Shown piece after piece: positions 11,960-22,225 of a stretch of DNA of 64,000 bases (position 1 is its first letter; each line of letters opens with the position of its first letter). Below the pieces are notes generated by a model that was given only the letters and a program-made list of their open reading frames with translations, made no database searches and was not told where the DNA came from. This stretch comes from Cryptomeria japonica (Eukaryota > Streptophyta > Pinopsida > Cupressales > Cupressaceae): contig NC_081405.1 in NCBI RefSeq assembly GCF_030272615.1, forward strand, positions 646,600,920-646,664,919, written 5' to 3'. The translations under genes were made by a program, and so were the position numbers.

Positions 11960-12407
11960 TGTTGGATTTTACCAAGATCAAGGGCACAATGAAAAGCATA
12001 AAAGAGATAATAGAATGACAAGAACAAACTGTATTCTCATCAATATACAAATGATCAACTGGATTAACCAATACAATGAATAGAGGCCTGCTTATATAGG
12101 CAAGGCCATATGGATGTATGAGCACACAAATATGACATGTGGCTCAATGAGAAACAAGGGTAGGTAAGAAATACTAAGGGTAGGTAGGAGAAATAATATA
12201 ATATTCCACAAGAGGTTGATGACCCACTGAATGTGGAGTGTAACAGCAAAATAAGACCACAAAAGGTGGAATTTCTCCTACAAGCTCTATCCCTTAAGTG
12301 CACACTTCCCTAAGTGTATCAATTCCAAATTACGATGAGATGCATTATCCTAAGTTAACTTAAGTAAGTGTAATAATATCCAAAATGAATATTTATTTAC
12401 ACCAACA
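11960..12407 (-). repeat. copia 3' LTR
   Basis: 448 bp, TGTTGGATTTT to ACACCAACA. Compared with 18244-18691 it differs at seven single positions and has no indels. Confidence 0.96.
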
Positions 12408-12421
12408 CCCCCCCTTAAGTG
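12408..12421 (-). promoter_or_regulatory. copia polypurine tract
   Basis: The minus strand reads CACTTAAGGGGGGG directly before the 3' LTR's TGTTGG. This is the expected plus-strand primer site. Confidence 0.85.
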
Positions 12422-12730
12422 CAACTTACGGGAATGAAGACTCAAGTCAACAATGCAAGATGGGTCCCGGCTACTAGGCCATGATAGGTACCCATGTACA
12501 ATATGCAAATGCAAGCAAAACTATGCAATGCAATCTCTCACAAATGGAGAAAGGGAGAAAACCCAGTGGGAAAAAACTCCCCCCCAAAAGAGAGATGAAA
12601 GTACAAAAGACTCTCAAAGAAGAAGGACAAAACCTCAAGGAGGAAAAAGTCCCCCCCATAAGAGAGGAAGGAGAAGTCAGCTGACCCCCCTTAATGACAC
12701 ATCCCACACCCCCAAGAGAGCTCGCAACTG

Positions 12731-13162
12731 CTAGAACTTACTCTTGGTGAAAGGTTTGGTGAATATGTCAGCAACCTGCTTTGCTGTAGGACAATACTGT
12801 AAATCAATGACCTGCTCCTGGATGAGCTCTCGGATATAGTGCATATGAATCTCGATGTGTTTGGTCCACTGGTGCTGGACCGGGTTCTTCGAGATCGCAA
12901 TGGCACTCTGATTGTCACAATGTAGAACTATCGGTCGTGGAGTGGTGAAACCAAACTCTGTGAGAATCTGCTGGAGCCAAATGGTCTCAGTCGCTGCATT
13001 AACAGCGCCTCGATACTCAGCCTCAGTCGAAGAGAGAGCAATAGCATGTTGCTTCTTGCTCTGCCAACAAATGGGGCCCGAACCAAGGTGAAAACTGTAA
13101 CTAGAAGTAGACTTACGATCAACTAGATCGCCAGCCCAATCGGAGTCTGTGTAACCAACCAA
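12731..13162 (-). pseudogene. copia RNase H
   Basis: Ty1/copia-type RNase H at the end of pol. It starts VGYTDSDWAGDL and shows the conserved SSTEAEYRGA, HCDNQSAIAISKNP and HIEIHMHYIRE blocks, ending KQVADIFTKPF. Asp and Glu catalytic positions look intact. An in-frame TGA (about 13167) separates it from RT. Confidence 0.9.
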
Positions 13163-13168
13163 GTGAAG

Positions 13169-14299
13169 TCATGTGCCTGCTGCATAGTGAATCCCATAGT
13201 GATGTGTACCCTGGATGTAATGTAGAATGCGTTTGGCGGCTTTCCAATGAAGCTCATGTGGTTCCTGCATGAACCAGGAAACCATGCCAACTGCAAATGA
13301 AATATCAGGGCGTGTATGAGTCAAGTAGATGAGACAACCCACAAGCTGACGATACAAAGTGGCATCAACTAGTGGAGAAGAACACTGAGCCTCAAGCTTG
13401 ACTCTTGAAAGAAAGGGAGTCGGGGCAGACTTACAATCAACCATATGAACAAGTAGATCAAGAGCATACTTGGGCTGCGATAAAGTAATCCCGGAAGGTG
13501 ACTGTGAAATCTCTATCCCGAGAAAGTAGTGCAAAAGACCCAAGTCAGTCATAGAAAATCTATCATGTAAAGCGGATTTGACCCTGCTAATGATGGATGA
13601 AGTACTCCCTATAATGATCAAGTCATCAACATAGAGCACAAGTATCAAGTGAGAGTCATCCTGTCGCAAAATGTAGACATTCAGATCGGAATGACACCTG
13701 GTGAAACCTGCAGAGAGAAGAAAGGAATCCATCTTGGCATACCAAGCCCTGGGGGCCTGCTTAAGGCCATAGAGAGATTTCCTTAGTCTGCAAACCAAGG
13801 AAGTATCCTGGATGAAACCCTGTGGCTGCTCCATATAAATCTCCTCATCAAGGTCACCATGAAGAAAAACACTCTTCACATCCATCTGATGTACAGCCCA
13901 ACCATGAGCTGTAGCAATAGCAAGTGTCAAACGAATGGAGTTCATCTTGGCTATGGGTGCAAAGGTCTCAGTATAGTCAACACCTGCAACCTGCGAAAAA
14001 CCTTTTGCAACAAGCCGAGCCTTATACTTATCCACACTACCATCCGCTGCAAACTTGGTCTGATAGATCCACTTACATCGAACCATCTTTCTCCCCTTAG
14101 GGAGATGGACTAGATCCCATGTGTTGTTCCTCATCAAGGAACTATACTCTTCCTCCATAGCTTGGTCCCACTCAAGAACCCCTGATGCTTCCCTAACTGT
14201 TTGTGGATCGGAAGTGGTAGCAATGAATGCATGTGGAAGATCCTGATGTTGTGATCGAGTTCTCCGTGTATCCGAAGGATCCCCAACAAGAGAACCCAC
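13169..14299 (-). pseudogene. copia reverse transcriptase (RVT_2)
   Basis: A 376-codon open segment spanning the whole copia RT: KCKWIYQTKFAADGSVDKYKARLVAKG, then TFAPIAKMNSIRLTLAIA, then the catalytic YVDDLIIIG with both Asp residues present (about 13625), then DLGLLHYFLGIE. The domain itself looks undamaged. It is called a pseudogene because stops flank it in the polyprotein frame (TGA near 14314 and 13167). Confidence 0.92.
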
Positions 14300-14314
14300 G
14301 GACTCAAGTGTCTG

Positions 14315-15688
14315 TCAAGCCCAATGAGGTCTGGGTGGAGGTGGAGAACGAGGCTCCTCAACTACAAGTGGACCCTGTGGAAGTGGAACCCTGCGAGTCG
14401 GAGTTGAGGGAGTCTCATCATCAGAATCACTAACATCACTATCCACAATGGAGGAAGGTGGAGGAGGTAGAGAGGCTAAGCTAGGAGAGCTTTCCTCAAA
14501 GTGAACACTCCTCTCAATGAATACCTCATGTGTCTCTGGATCGATCAGTCTGTATGCCTTAACACCCTCAGGATATCGAGCAAATATGCAAGGTCGACTC
14601 TGAGGTTCCAATGCCTTGCGTTTCTGTGGAGGTATGCGAGCCCATGCTGGACACCCAAAGACTCTGAAATGTCTCACAATCGGTTTCCTACCAGCCCAAG
14701 CTTCAAAAGGAGTAATACCTTGCAAAGGTTTGTGAGGAACCCGGTTCTAGATGTGTGTGGCACAACTGATAGCCTCTGCCCAAAAGGCGGGATCAAGAGA
14801 ATGTGCATGTATCATATAGCTAGCCATTTCTTTGAGAGTTCTATTCTTGCGTTATGCAACCCCGTTCTGTTGTGGAGTGTATGCAACAGAATGTTGAAGA
14901 TCAATTCCCTCAAAGGTACAAAAATCCTCAAGTCTCTTGTTCACATATTCCCTTCCATTATCTGTGCGAAGAATCTTGACCATTTTCCCTGATTGCTTCT
15001 CCACACGAGTCTTGAAGTCCTGAAATCTGTCAAATACTTCACTCTTATGAATGAGAAAGTAGACCCAAGTGAAGCGGGAGTAGTCATCAATGAAGGTAAG
15101 AACATAGCAGGCCTTACTAAATGAAGGTGCTGGAAATGGACCTGCTACATCACTGTGAACAAGTTGAAGAACTTCCAAAGCTCTCCAAGTTTTCTCTTTA
15201 TCAAACTTCTCTTCAGAATGCTTGCCCATGGAACAACCTGAACATACACCCTCTGAAAAACTGATTCGAGGAAGACCTGTGACCATGTCTTTAGTGCTGA
15301 GCTGCTAAAGATAGCGGTAGTTGAGGTGACCAAACCGCTCATGCCATAGCTTACTTTTTGAATTTGAATGAGTAAGCAAGGCCCTAGAAGGTGAACTTGG
15401 CACAAAGTGGGAGAATGAATAAAGTCTAGAGTTGTCATTGACTTGTCCCACTGCTACCAAGGCATCATTATCAAGTTCCTTTACCACAATTGAATTTGGT
15501 GTAAACTCAACCTTTTTCCCATTTCCATAGTGAGTGATTTGGTAGATGGAGAGAAGGTTGGTAGACAAGTTAGGAACATAGAGAACATTCTCAAATGTTC
15601 CATCATCCATGTCAACTGAACCTTTCCCTTCAACCTCTACTTGTGTGTCATCACCTATGTAAATGTGAGGTACCTTAGATGGCTCCAA
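14315..15688 (-). pseudogene. copia integrase with GAG-pre-integrase domain
   Basis: The pre-integrase/zinc part has LWHERFGHLNYRYL and CSGCSMGKH. The core has LVHSDVAGPFP (first Asp) and LRTDNGREYVNK (second Asp). The third catalytic position, usually Glu in the NGVA-x-RKNRT motif, is here a TAA stop (about 14854). Further stops lie near 15304 and 14752. After the core comes the family's typical GYPEGVKAYRL-like segment (ARYPEGVKAYRLIDPE). Confidence 0.9.
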
Positions 15689-15907
15689 TGAAGAAAACTA
15701 GTCCTTTGTAGAACCCATGTGATATGAGGCACCTGAGTCAAGTATCCATTGCTGTGAAGAACCTGTTGTAGCCACAAATGCTTGCCCTTTTCCCTTAGAC
15801 TGTGAGGAAGAGGAAGGAGTTGAATCCTTCTTTGTGTAGGCGGATGGCAAGTTGATGTTGTTTTTCTTGAGAAGATTGGTTAACTCATCAACTTGCTTTG
15901 CGTGGCA

Positions 15908-16741
15908 TCAATGCTCATCATGACCATACTTTTTGCAATATGCACAAGTTGGTTTATCCTTCTTAGGTGGTGTCCCCTTCTTGGAAGAGGATGAAAAATA
16001 GCCTTGTGATGGAGAGGATGATTGTCCTTTTTCCTGGTGTGGTTTAGACTTGGATTGCTTCTTCTTCTTGTTGGAATCTTTGCCTTGACTTCCTTGATTT
16101 CCTTGATTTGCTACCAAAGCCTTGGACTTTGAAGACTTAAGAAACCCCATGTTCAACAACTTAGATTGTTCCAATATCAACATTTCTGTGAAAGCATCAA
16201 AAGAAGGCATAACATAAGAACTCCCCACTGTCAAACGATGAGTTTGGAAGCTAGATACAAATGCTGCATATTCTGGTGCAAGCTCGTCCAACAAGTTGAA
16301 TATCAATTGAGCATCCTTTTTGTCAATTCCACAATCCTTTAGCTTTGCTCTTAGCTCATTTGCTTTGGTTACATAATCTTGGATTGTATCAAAATTCTTG
16401 GGATCTAAGTTGGTGAGCTCATTATCAATCCGATAGCCTCTGATTTCATCAACTTGTCCATACAATTTCTAAAACATATCCCAAGCCTCTTTAATTGTTT
16501 TACAGTTCTCAATGTGGAAAATGAGGTCATCTGATACATACTTGCGTAAGGTTCCAAGAGCCATGCAATTCTTTGTGAGCCATTCTAATTGAGCATTTGG
16601 ATCAGCCTTAGGATCAGGTGGTGCTGTTATTGTTCCATCTATGTAGTGTGTGAGACCCTTTTCCATTAGTTTACTCCATACTTTAATTTTCCATGATGCA
16701 TAATTATGTGGAGTTAATGGTGGAAACTTATTAGGACTCAT
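15908..16741 (-). pseudogene. copia gag (UBN2 type) with zinc knuckle
   Basis: Starts at the ATG on 16741-16739 (MSPNKFPPLTPHNYASWKIK). A UBN2-type capsid region follows, with a TAG stop at about 16467 just after AWDMF. The protein ends in a Lys/Ser-rich stretch and a CCHC knuckle (CAYCKKYGHDEH) cut by TGA at the residue before the last Cys. An upstream in-frame ATG at 16786 exists, but the MSPNKFPP start fits the family better. Confidence 0.88.
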
Positions 16742-16786
16742 TGCAACAAGAATGGAAAGAGCACAAAGAGAGGCACAATCACACAA

Positions 16787-18231
16787 GACACCCCCCCAAA
16801 TTCACTCAATCAAAGAACCCCCCCCAAATGTGATGATTTGGCACTTTATAAGTAGTGCGTATACAATGGGCCACTTGCAAAAAATGGCAAAGTGGACTTC
16901 TGATTTACAATTTTACAACTACCTCAATAAGGCCAAAAGAGTCTCAAACTGATAATGCAAGAGATCTAACTAAGATCCAAGCAATTTACAAGTACCTAAT
17001 AGGCCAAATAAGACCAATATCTAAAAGTACAATTTTCACTCAAAATCTTTGAAATCTGATCATAGATTCTGAAAGTAGACAAAAAAATAAGCACTTTTAA
17101 AAAAAAGGGCACCTGAAAAGGAGGTCGTATGAGCTCAAACGAGGCCTTTGAAGTTGCAGAATTGAGGATTGGACAGGTACAGCTGAGAGAATCTGAAAAT
17201 TCCGAAAAACCTATGCACCAAAATCAGAAAATAACCACACCACTGTGAAGATCATGAAATTTTAGCCCATTTCAAAAAAAAATTGCACCAAAAAAGGAGC
17301 AAAAATGAGCAAGATATGGCCTTCCAAAGTTGGACTACAAAACTGATAAAGCCCAATGGAGAGGGGTCAAAAAAATTTCAAAAAGTGCTGATGTGGCGCT
17401 AACGTCAACAAGTCACTATGTTAAATTTGACAACCATATGACCGTCACAAAAATTCGCCTCCCTATTGACTGGGCGTCCGTACTGTACGGACTGCTGACT
17501 GTGCAAGTCGTACTGATGATGTGGCACTGTACGTACTGGTTGTGTGGCGCAGTGATGTGGCAGATGATATGGTCTATGTGGTGCTATTCGTGGCATACGG
17601 AAGGCTATTTTCGGGCCACGTGGTAGGGTCCTGTTGCTGACTGGATGCCTGCGTGGCGGTCGGGTCGACTGGGCGACGCCGGGGTTCTTTTGCCGGCGGG
17701 AGTCTATGCGTCGCCGGTGCTAGAGGCGGAGGCCGACAGGTTCGGATCTCAGCGTAGGCAGCGGCGGGAGTACCGGTGGGAGGAGAAACCGAGGTGGCCG
17801 GGGGAAACCAAGGTGGTGGCGCGGCGTTCGGTGATGGTATGCGGCTGCTCGGAGGTACGACGCCCTGCAAAACCTGCGCACAGCAGGTACTGTGTACGAG
17901 GGGGTCTGCAGACCCCCAAACAAAAGCCTTTTTTTTTGATAAATTTTTCAATTTTTTTTTTTGTAATTTTTCTGAAATTCTTTTTTTTTGAAAAATAAAA
18001 TTTTTTTTGTAAAAAAAATTTCGAAATCCGTACGAAATTAGGCAAAATGGGGAAAAAAAATTCCTCACCAAAATAGGTCAACTTTATAGTCAAAATTTAT
18101 GGAAATGGCCTCCCGGATTCAACAGTGATGTCCAAATCACTATATGATGCCCCCAAAAAATGAAGATCCCCAAATCCGAAAGTAGAAGCCTTCCATGATG
18201 TCTTCAAAAACTAATCAACGAAGCCCTAATA
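16787..18231 (-). other. copia 5' untranslated leader with GC-rich island
   Basis: About 1.45 kb between the primer binding site and gag, with no retroviral coding domain. Most is AT-rich. 17636-17900 is strongly GC-rich with CGG/CCG runs and gives Pro/Arg-rich open frames on both strands, which I read as composition effects. The GC island is out of character with the rest of the element and could be captured host DNA. Confidence 0.6.
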
Positions 18232-18243
18232 GCTCTGATACCA
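18232..18243 (-). promoter_or_regulatory. copia primer binding site (tRNA-iMet)
   Basis: The minus strand reads TGGTATCAGAGC immediately next to the 5' LTR. Confidence 0.95.
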
Positions 18244-18691
18244 TGTTGGATTTTGCCAAGATCAAGGGCACAATGAAAAGCATAAAAGAGACAATAGAAT
18301 GACAAGAACAAACTGTATTCTCATCAATATACAAATGATCAACTAGATTAACCAATACAATGAATAGAGGCCTGCTTATATAGGCAAGGCCATATGGATG
18401 TATGAGCACACAAATATGACATGTGGCTCAATGAGAAACAAGGGTAGGTAAGAAATACTAAGGGTAGGTAGGAGAAATAATATAATATTCCACAAGAGGT
18501 GGATGACCCACCGAATGTGGAGTGTAACAGCAAAATAAGACCACAAAAGGTGGAATTTCTCCTACAAGCTCTATCCCTTAAGTGCACACTTCCCTAAGTG
18601 TCCCAATTCCAAATTACGATGAGATGCATTATCCTAAGTTAACTTAAGTAAGTGTAATAATATCCAAAATGAATATTTATTTACACCAACA
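18244..18691 (-). repeat. copia 5' LTR
   Basis: 448 bp, TGTTGG to CCAACA. A minus-strand TATATAAG (complement of 18374-18382) is a good core promoter candidate. The same block exists in the 3' LTR near 12090. Confidence 0.95.
18374..18382 (-). promoter_or_regulatory. TATA box in copia 5' LTR
   Basis: TATATAAGC on the minus strand within CCTTGCCTATATAAGCAGG. It is the only strong TATA motif in the LTR. Confidence 0.6.
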
Positions 18692-18696
18692 GTTGT

Positions 18697-19463
18697 GAAC
18701 ATTATTTTTAAAATATGTAAGAAGAGAATATATAGAAAATTGAATGTAATTTCTAAGCTACTAGTTGTTTTTTGGAAAAAAATAATCCTATTTGATGAAA
18801 ATTTCAAATTTCAATGCAGTGGTACTAAAATTTCAGGGAAAAAATAAGAAGTAGACGTATGTCTGACCACCCTAATCACAATTAAATCTTAATATTTTTT
18901 TATAATATTTATAATATAAGTATTAGACTCATGTCCGGATGTGACACATATTTTTTTAAAAAATTTTATGAATTAAATAATTATTTATGATTTTTTTACT
19001 ACAACTTTTCAGAAATTCAGAAACTCCTACGTCTGACCACCTTAACTTGGTCAAAACCTTATGAAATTTAATTTTTTTTAATTTTTCCCTATAGTAGACG
19101 AAGCATAGGATGTGACGCATGTTTCGGTTTCAAAAAATGTTATACCGTTTGAAAGTTATGAGTGTTTTTCAATCAATATATCAATCAGGACTATTGCCAG
19201 AATTCAACTAGAAAATATATAATAATTATTTACTAAAGTCGAAATAAGAAAAGCCTTATATTGTTGGAAAGCTGGGAATGTCCTTAAAAAACCCTTTTCA
19301 TTTTATCAATTTTGGCTACAAAAAAAGTCGTCAGCCACTAGTGTAAAGTTTGGAAAATCAAGGAATACTGAAAAACACGTTTTTTCAATTGACTTTCCAG
19401 GCTTGTCACTTCCAAGCCTAATACCAAAGCATTCCCAAGCCGAAATTTGAAATTTGAAAATTT
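18697..19463. other. transposon subterminal DNA without genes
   Basis: Continues the left subterminal region of the large DNA transposon from 11861-11959 once the copia element is removed. AT-rich, with two similar stretches containing ACGTATGTCTGACCACC and CTACGTCTGACCACC (near 18853 and 19030). No coding potential seen. Confidence 0.55.
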
Positions 19464-19465
19464 GA

Positions 19466-19611
19466 GTACAAAAATTGGATATCGGATTTTTTGCGGTCCC
19501 CAAAGAATTTCCCTTTGCGGCCATTTATGAAGTAAACTGCCACATGGCAGAAATCCGATATCCGATTAAATCGGATATCGGATTTTATTGGTCATATTTT
19601 AGAGAGAGAGA
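19466..19611 (+). repeat. left arm of satellite-island inverted repeat
   Basis: Reads inward GTACAAAAATTGGATATCGG ... GGTCCCCAAA ... CCATTTATGAAGTAAACTGC ... ATCCGATATCCGATTAAATC ... TTTTATTGGTCATATTTTAG. The same string, inverted and diverged, lies at 21836-22033, so the two arms bracket the island. Confidence 0.85.
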
Positions 19612-19615
19612 AGGA

Positions 19616-19683
<68 letters not shown>

Positions 19684-19742
19684 GAGGAGGAGAGGGAGAG
19701 AGGGAGAGAGAGAGAGAGAGGGGAGAGAGAGAGAGAGAGAGG
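19600..19742. repeat. GA microsatellite
   Basis: (GA)n with GAGG variants, over 130 bp. A short CT tract at 21825-21852 is its inverted counterpart at the other arm. Confidence 0.95.
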
Positions 19743-21826
19743 GGTTATATGGTGTCCATAGGGGTCATATGGTGTCTTGGGACACCATAGGACCCCTTAA
19801 GACACAATATGACCCCTTAAGACATAATATGACCCAAAGTGACCCAATATGGTGTCATTAGGGGTCATATAGTGTCCTAAGAGGTCATAAGGGTTCATGG
19901 GACACCATATGACCCCTATGGACACCATCTGACCCCTAATGACACCATAGGACCCCTTAAGACACCAAATCATGTCGTTAGGGGTCATATTGTGTCCTAC
20001 AACATGATTTGGTGTCTTAAGGGGTCCTATGGTGTCGTTAGGGGTCAGATGGTGTCTATAGGGGTCATATGGTGTCCCATGAACCCTTATGACCTCTTAG
20101 GACACCATATGACCCCTAATGACACCATATTGTTATGTCCTAAGGGGTCATATTGTGTCTTAAGGTGTCCTATGGTGTAAATATGACCCCTAACAACATG
20201 ATTTGGTGTCTTAAGGGGTTCTATGGTGTCAACAACACCATAGGACCCCTTAAGACACCAAATCATGTCATTAGGGGTCATATTGTGTCTTACGGGGTCA
20301 TAGGACACAATATGACCCCTAACAATTTGGTGTCGTTAGGGGTCATATGGTGTCTTGGGACACCATAGGACCCCTTAAGACACAATATGACCCCTTGGGA
20401 CACAATATGACCCAAAGCGACCCAATATGGTGTCACTAGGGGTCATATGGTGTCCTAAGAGGTCATAAGGGTTCATGGGACACCATATGACCCCTATGGA
20501 CACCATATGACCCCTAACGACACCATCGGACCCCTTAAGACACCAAATCATGTCATTAGGGGTCATATTGTGTCCTACGACCTCGTAAGACACAATATGA
20601 CCCCTAATGTTATGATTTGGTGTCTCAAGGGGTCGATTGGTGTTGTTAGGGGTCATATGGTGTCTTGTGACACCATAAGACCCCTTAAGACACCAAATTA
20701 TATTGTTAGGGGTCATTTTGTGTCCTACGACCTTGTAAGACACAATATGACCCCTAACGACATGATTTGGTGTCTTAAGGGGTCCTATGGTGTCATATGG
20801 TGTCCCATGAACCCTTATGACCTCTTAGGACACCATATGACCCCTAACGACACCATATGACCCCTTAAGACACAAAATCATGTCGTTAGGGGTCATATTG
20901 TGTCCTACGACCCTGTAAGAAACAATATGACCCCTAATGTTATGATTTGGTGTCTTAAGGGGTCCTATGGTGTCGTTAGGGGTCATATGGTGTCCATAGG
21001 GATCATATGGTGTCTTGTTACACCATAGGACCCCTTAAGACACAATATGACCCCTTAGGACACAATATGACCCAAAGCGACCCAATATGGTGTCATTAGG
21101 GGTCATATGGTGTCCTAAGAGGTCATAAGGGTTCATCGGACACCATATGACCCCTAACGACACCATTGGACCCTTAAGACACCAAATCATGTTGTTAGGG
21201 GTCATATTGTGTCCTACGACCCTGTGAGACACAATATGACCCCTAACGACATGATTTGGTGTCTTAAGGGGTCCTATGGTGTCATTAGGGGTCATATGGT
21301 GTCCTAAGAGGTCATAAGGGTTCATGGGACACCATATGACACCATAGGATCCCTTAAGACACCAAATCATGTCGTTAGGGGTCATATTGTGTCTTATGGG
21401 GTCGTAGGACATAATATGACCCCTAATGACATGATTTGGTGTCTTAAGGGGTCCGATGGTATCGTTAGGGGTCCGATGGTGTCGTTAGGGGTCATATGGT
21501 GTCCCATGAACCCATATGACCCCTAATGACACCATATTGGGTCGCTTTGGGTCATATTGTGTCCTAAGGGGTCATATTGTGTCTTAAGGGGTCCTATGGT
21601 GTCCCAAGACACCATATGACCCCTATGGACACCATATGATCCCTAACGACACCAAATCATGTTGTTAGGGGTCATATTGTGTGCTACGACTCCGTAAGAC
21701 ACAATATGACCCTTAACGACATGATTTGGTGTCTTAAGGGGTCCAATGGTGTCACAAGACACCATATGACCCCCAACTACACCATAGGACCCCTTAAGAC
21801 ACCAAATCATAACATTAGGGGTCATA
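19743..21826. repeat. satellite of a 20-bp module in both orientations
   Basis: About 2.1 kb built almost wholly from GTTAGGGGTCATATGGTGTC and its reverse complement GACACCATATGACCCCTAAC, plus variants (TCCTATGGTGTC, AAATCATGTCGTTAGGGG). Orientation switches every one to several modules, so the array is full of potential hairpins. Open frames with repeated MTPND-IWCLKGSYGV translations on both strands are by-products of the repeat. Confidence 0.92.
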
Positions 21827-21835
21827 CTCTCTCTC

Positions 21836-22033
21836 TCTCTCTCTCTCTCTCTAAAATATGACCAATAAAATCCGATATCCGATTTAATCGGATATCAAAT
21901 TTCTGCCATGTTGCAGTTTAGTTCATAAATGGTGGCAACAGGAATTTTTTTTGGGGACCACATATTTTTGTACAAAAATTGGATATCGGATAAAATCCAA
22001 TATCCGATTTTATCCGATATCCGATTTTAGTAC
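21836..22033 (-). repeat. right arm of satellite-island inverted repeat
   Basis: Inverse of 19466-19611. Contains several ATCCGATATCCGAT-type palindromes, then a poly-A run (22036-22057). Confidence 0.85.
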
Positions 22034-22225
22034 TAAAAAAAAAAAAAAAAAAAAAAAGGGTTTGTGGGCCATTCTGTAGATTCCAATGGCCGACAGTCTG
22101 GGTCCTATGTTTTCTATCGAGGATCACGGGGTTTCAGATAGCTAGAGACAAATTTGTGCTTTTGGGAGATTCTTAAAGTGAAAACTTACATTGTCAATCA
22201 CGAAGGAGCATATGTGTGGAGGGAA

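Larger units (their letters stand above)
11960..18691 (-). mobile_element. Ty1/copia retrotransposon, full length
   Basis: A 6732-bp element bounded by TSD GTTGT (11955-11959 and 18692-18696), with 448-bp LTRs that differ at 7 positions (about 1.6%). It also has a polypurine tract, a tRNA-iMet primer site and gag-INT-RT-RNaseH order on the minus strand. It is the youngest layer of the nest. The polyprotein frame is essentially continuous but interrupted by about eight stop codons, so it could move only with help in trans. Confidence 0.96.

Noticed and set aside
17574-18093. Pro/Arg-rich minus-strand frames in the copia leader
   Set aside because: Composition effect of the GC-rich island; lies between primer site and gag where no protein is expected.
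19475-21861. Frames with MTPNDMIWCLKGSYGV-type repeats on both strands
   Set aside because: By-products of the 20-bp satellite, which has few stops in several frames. No domain.
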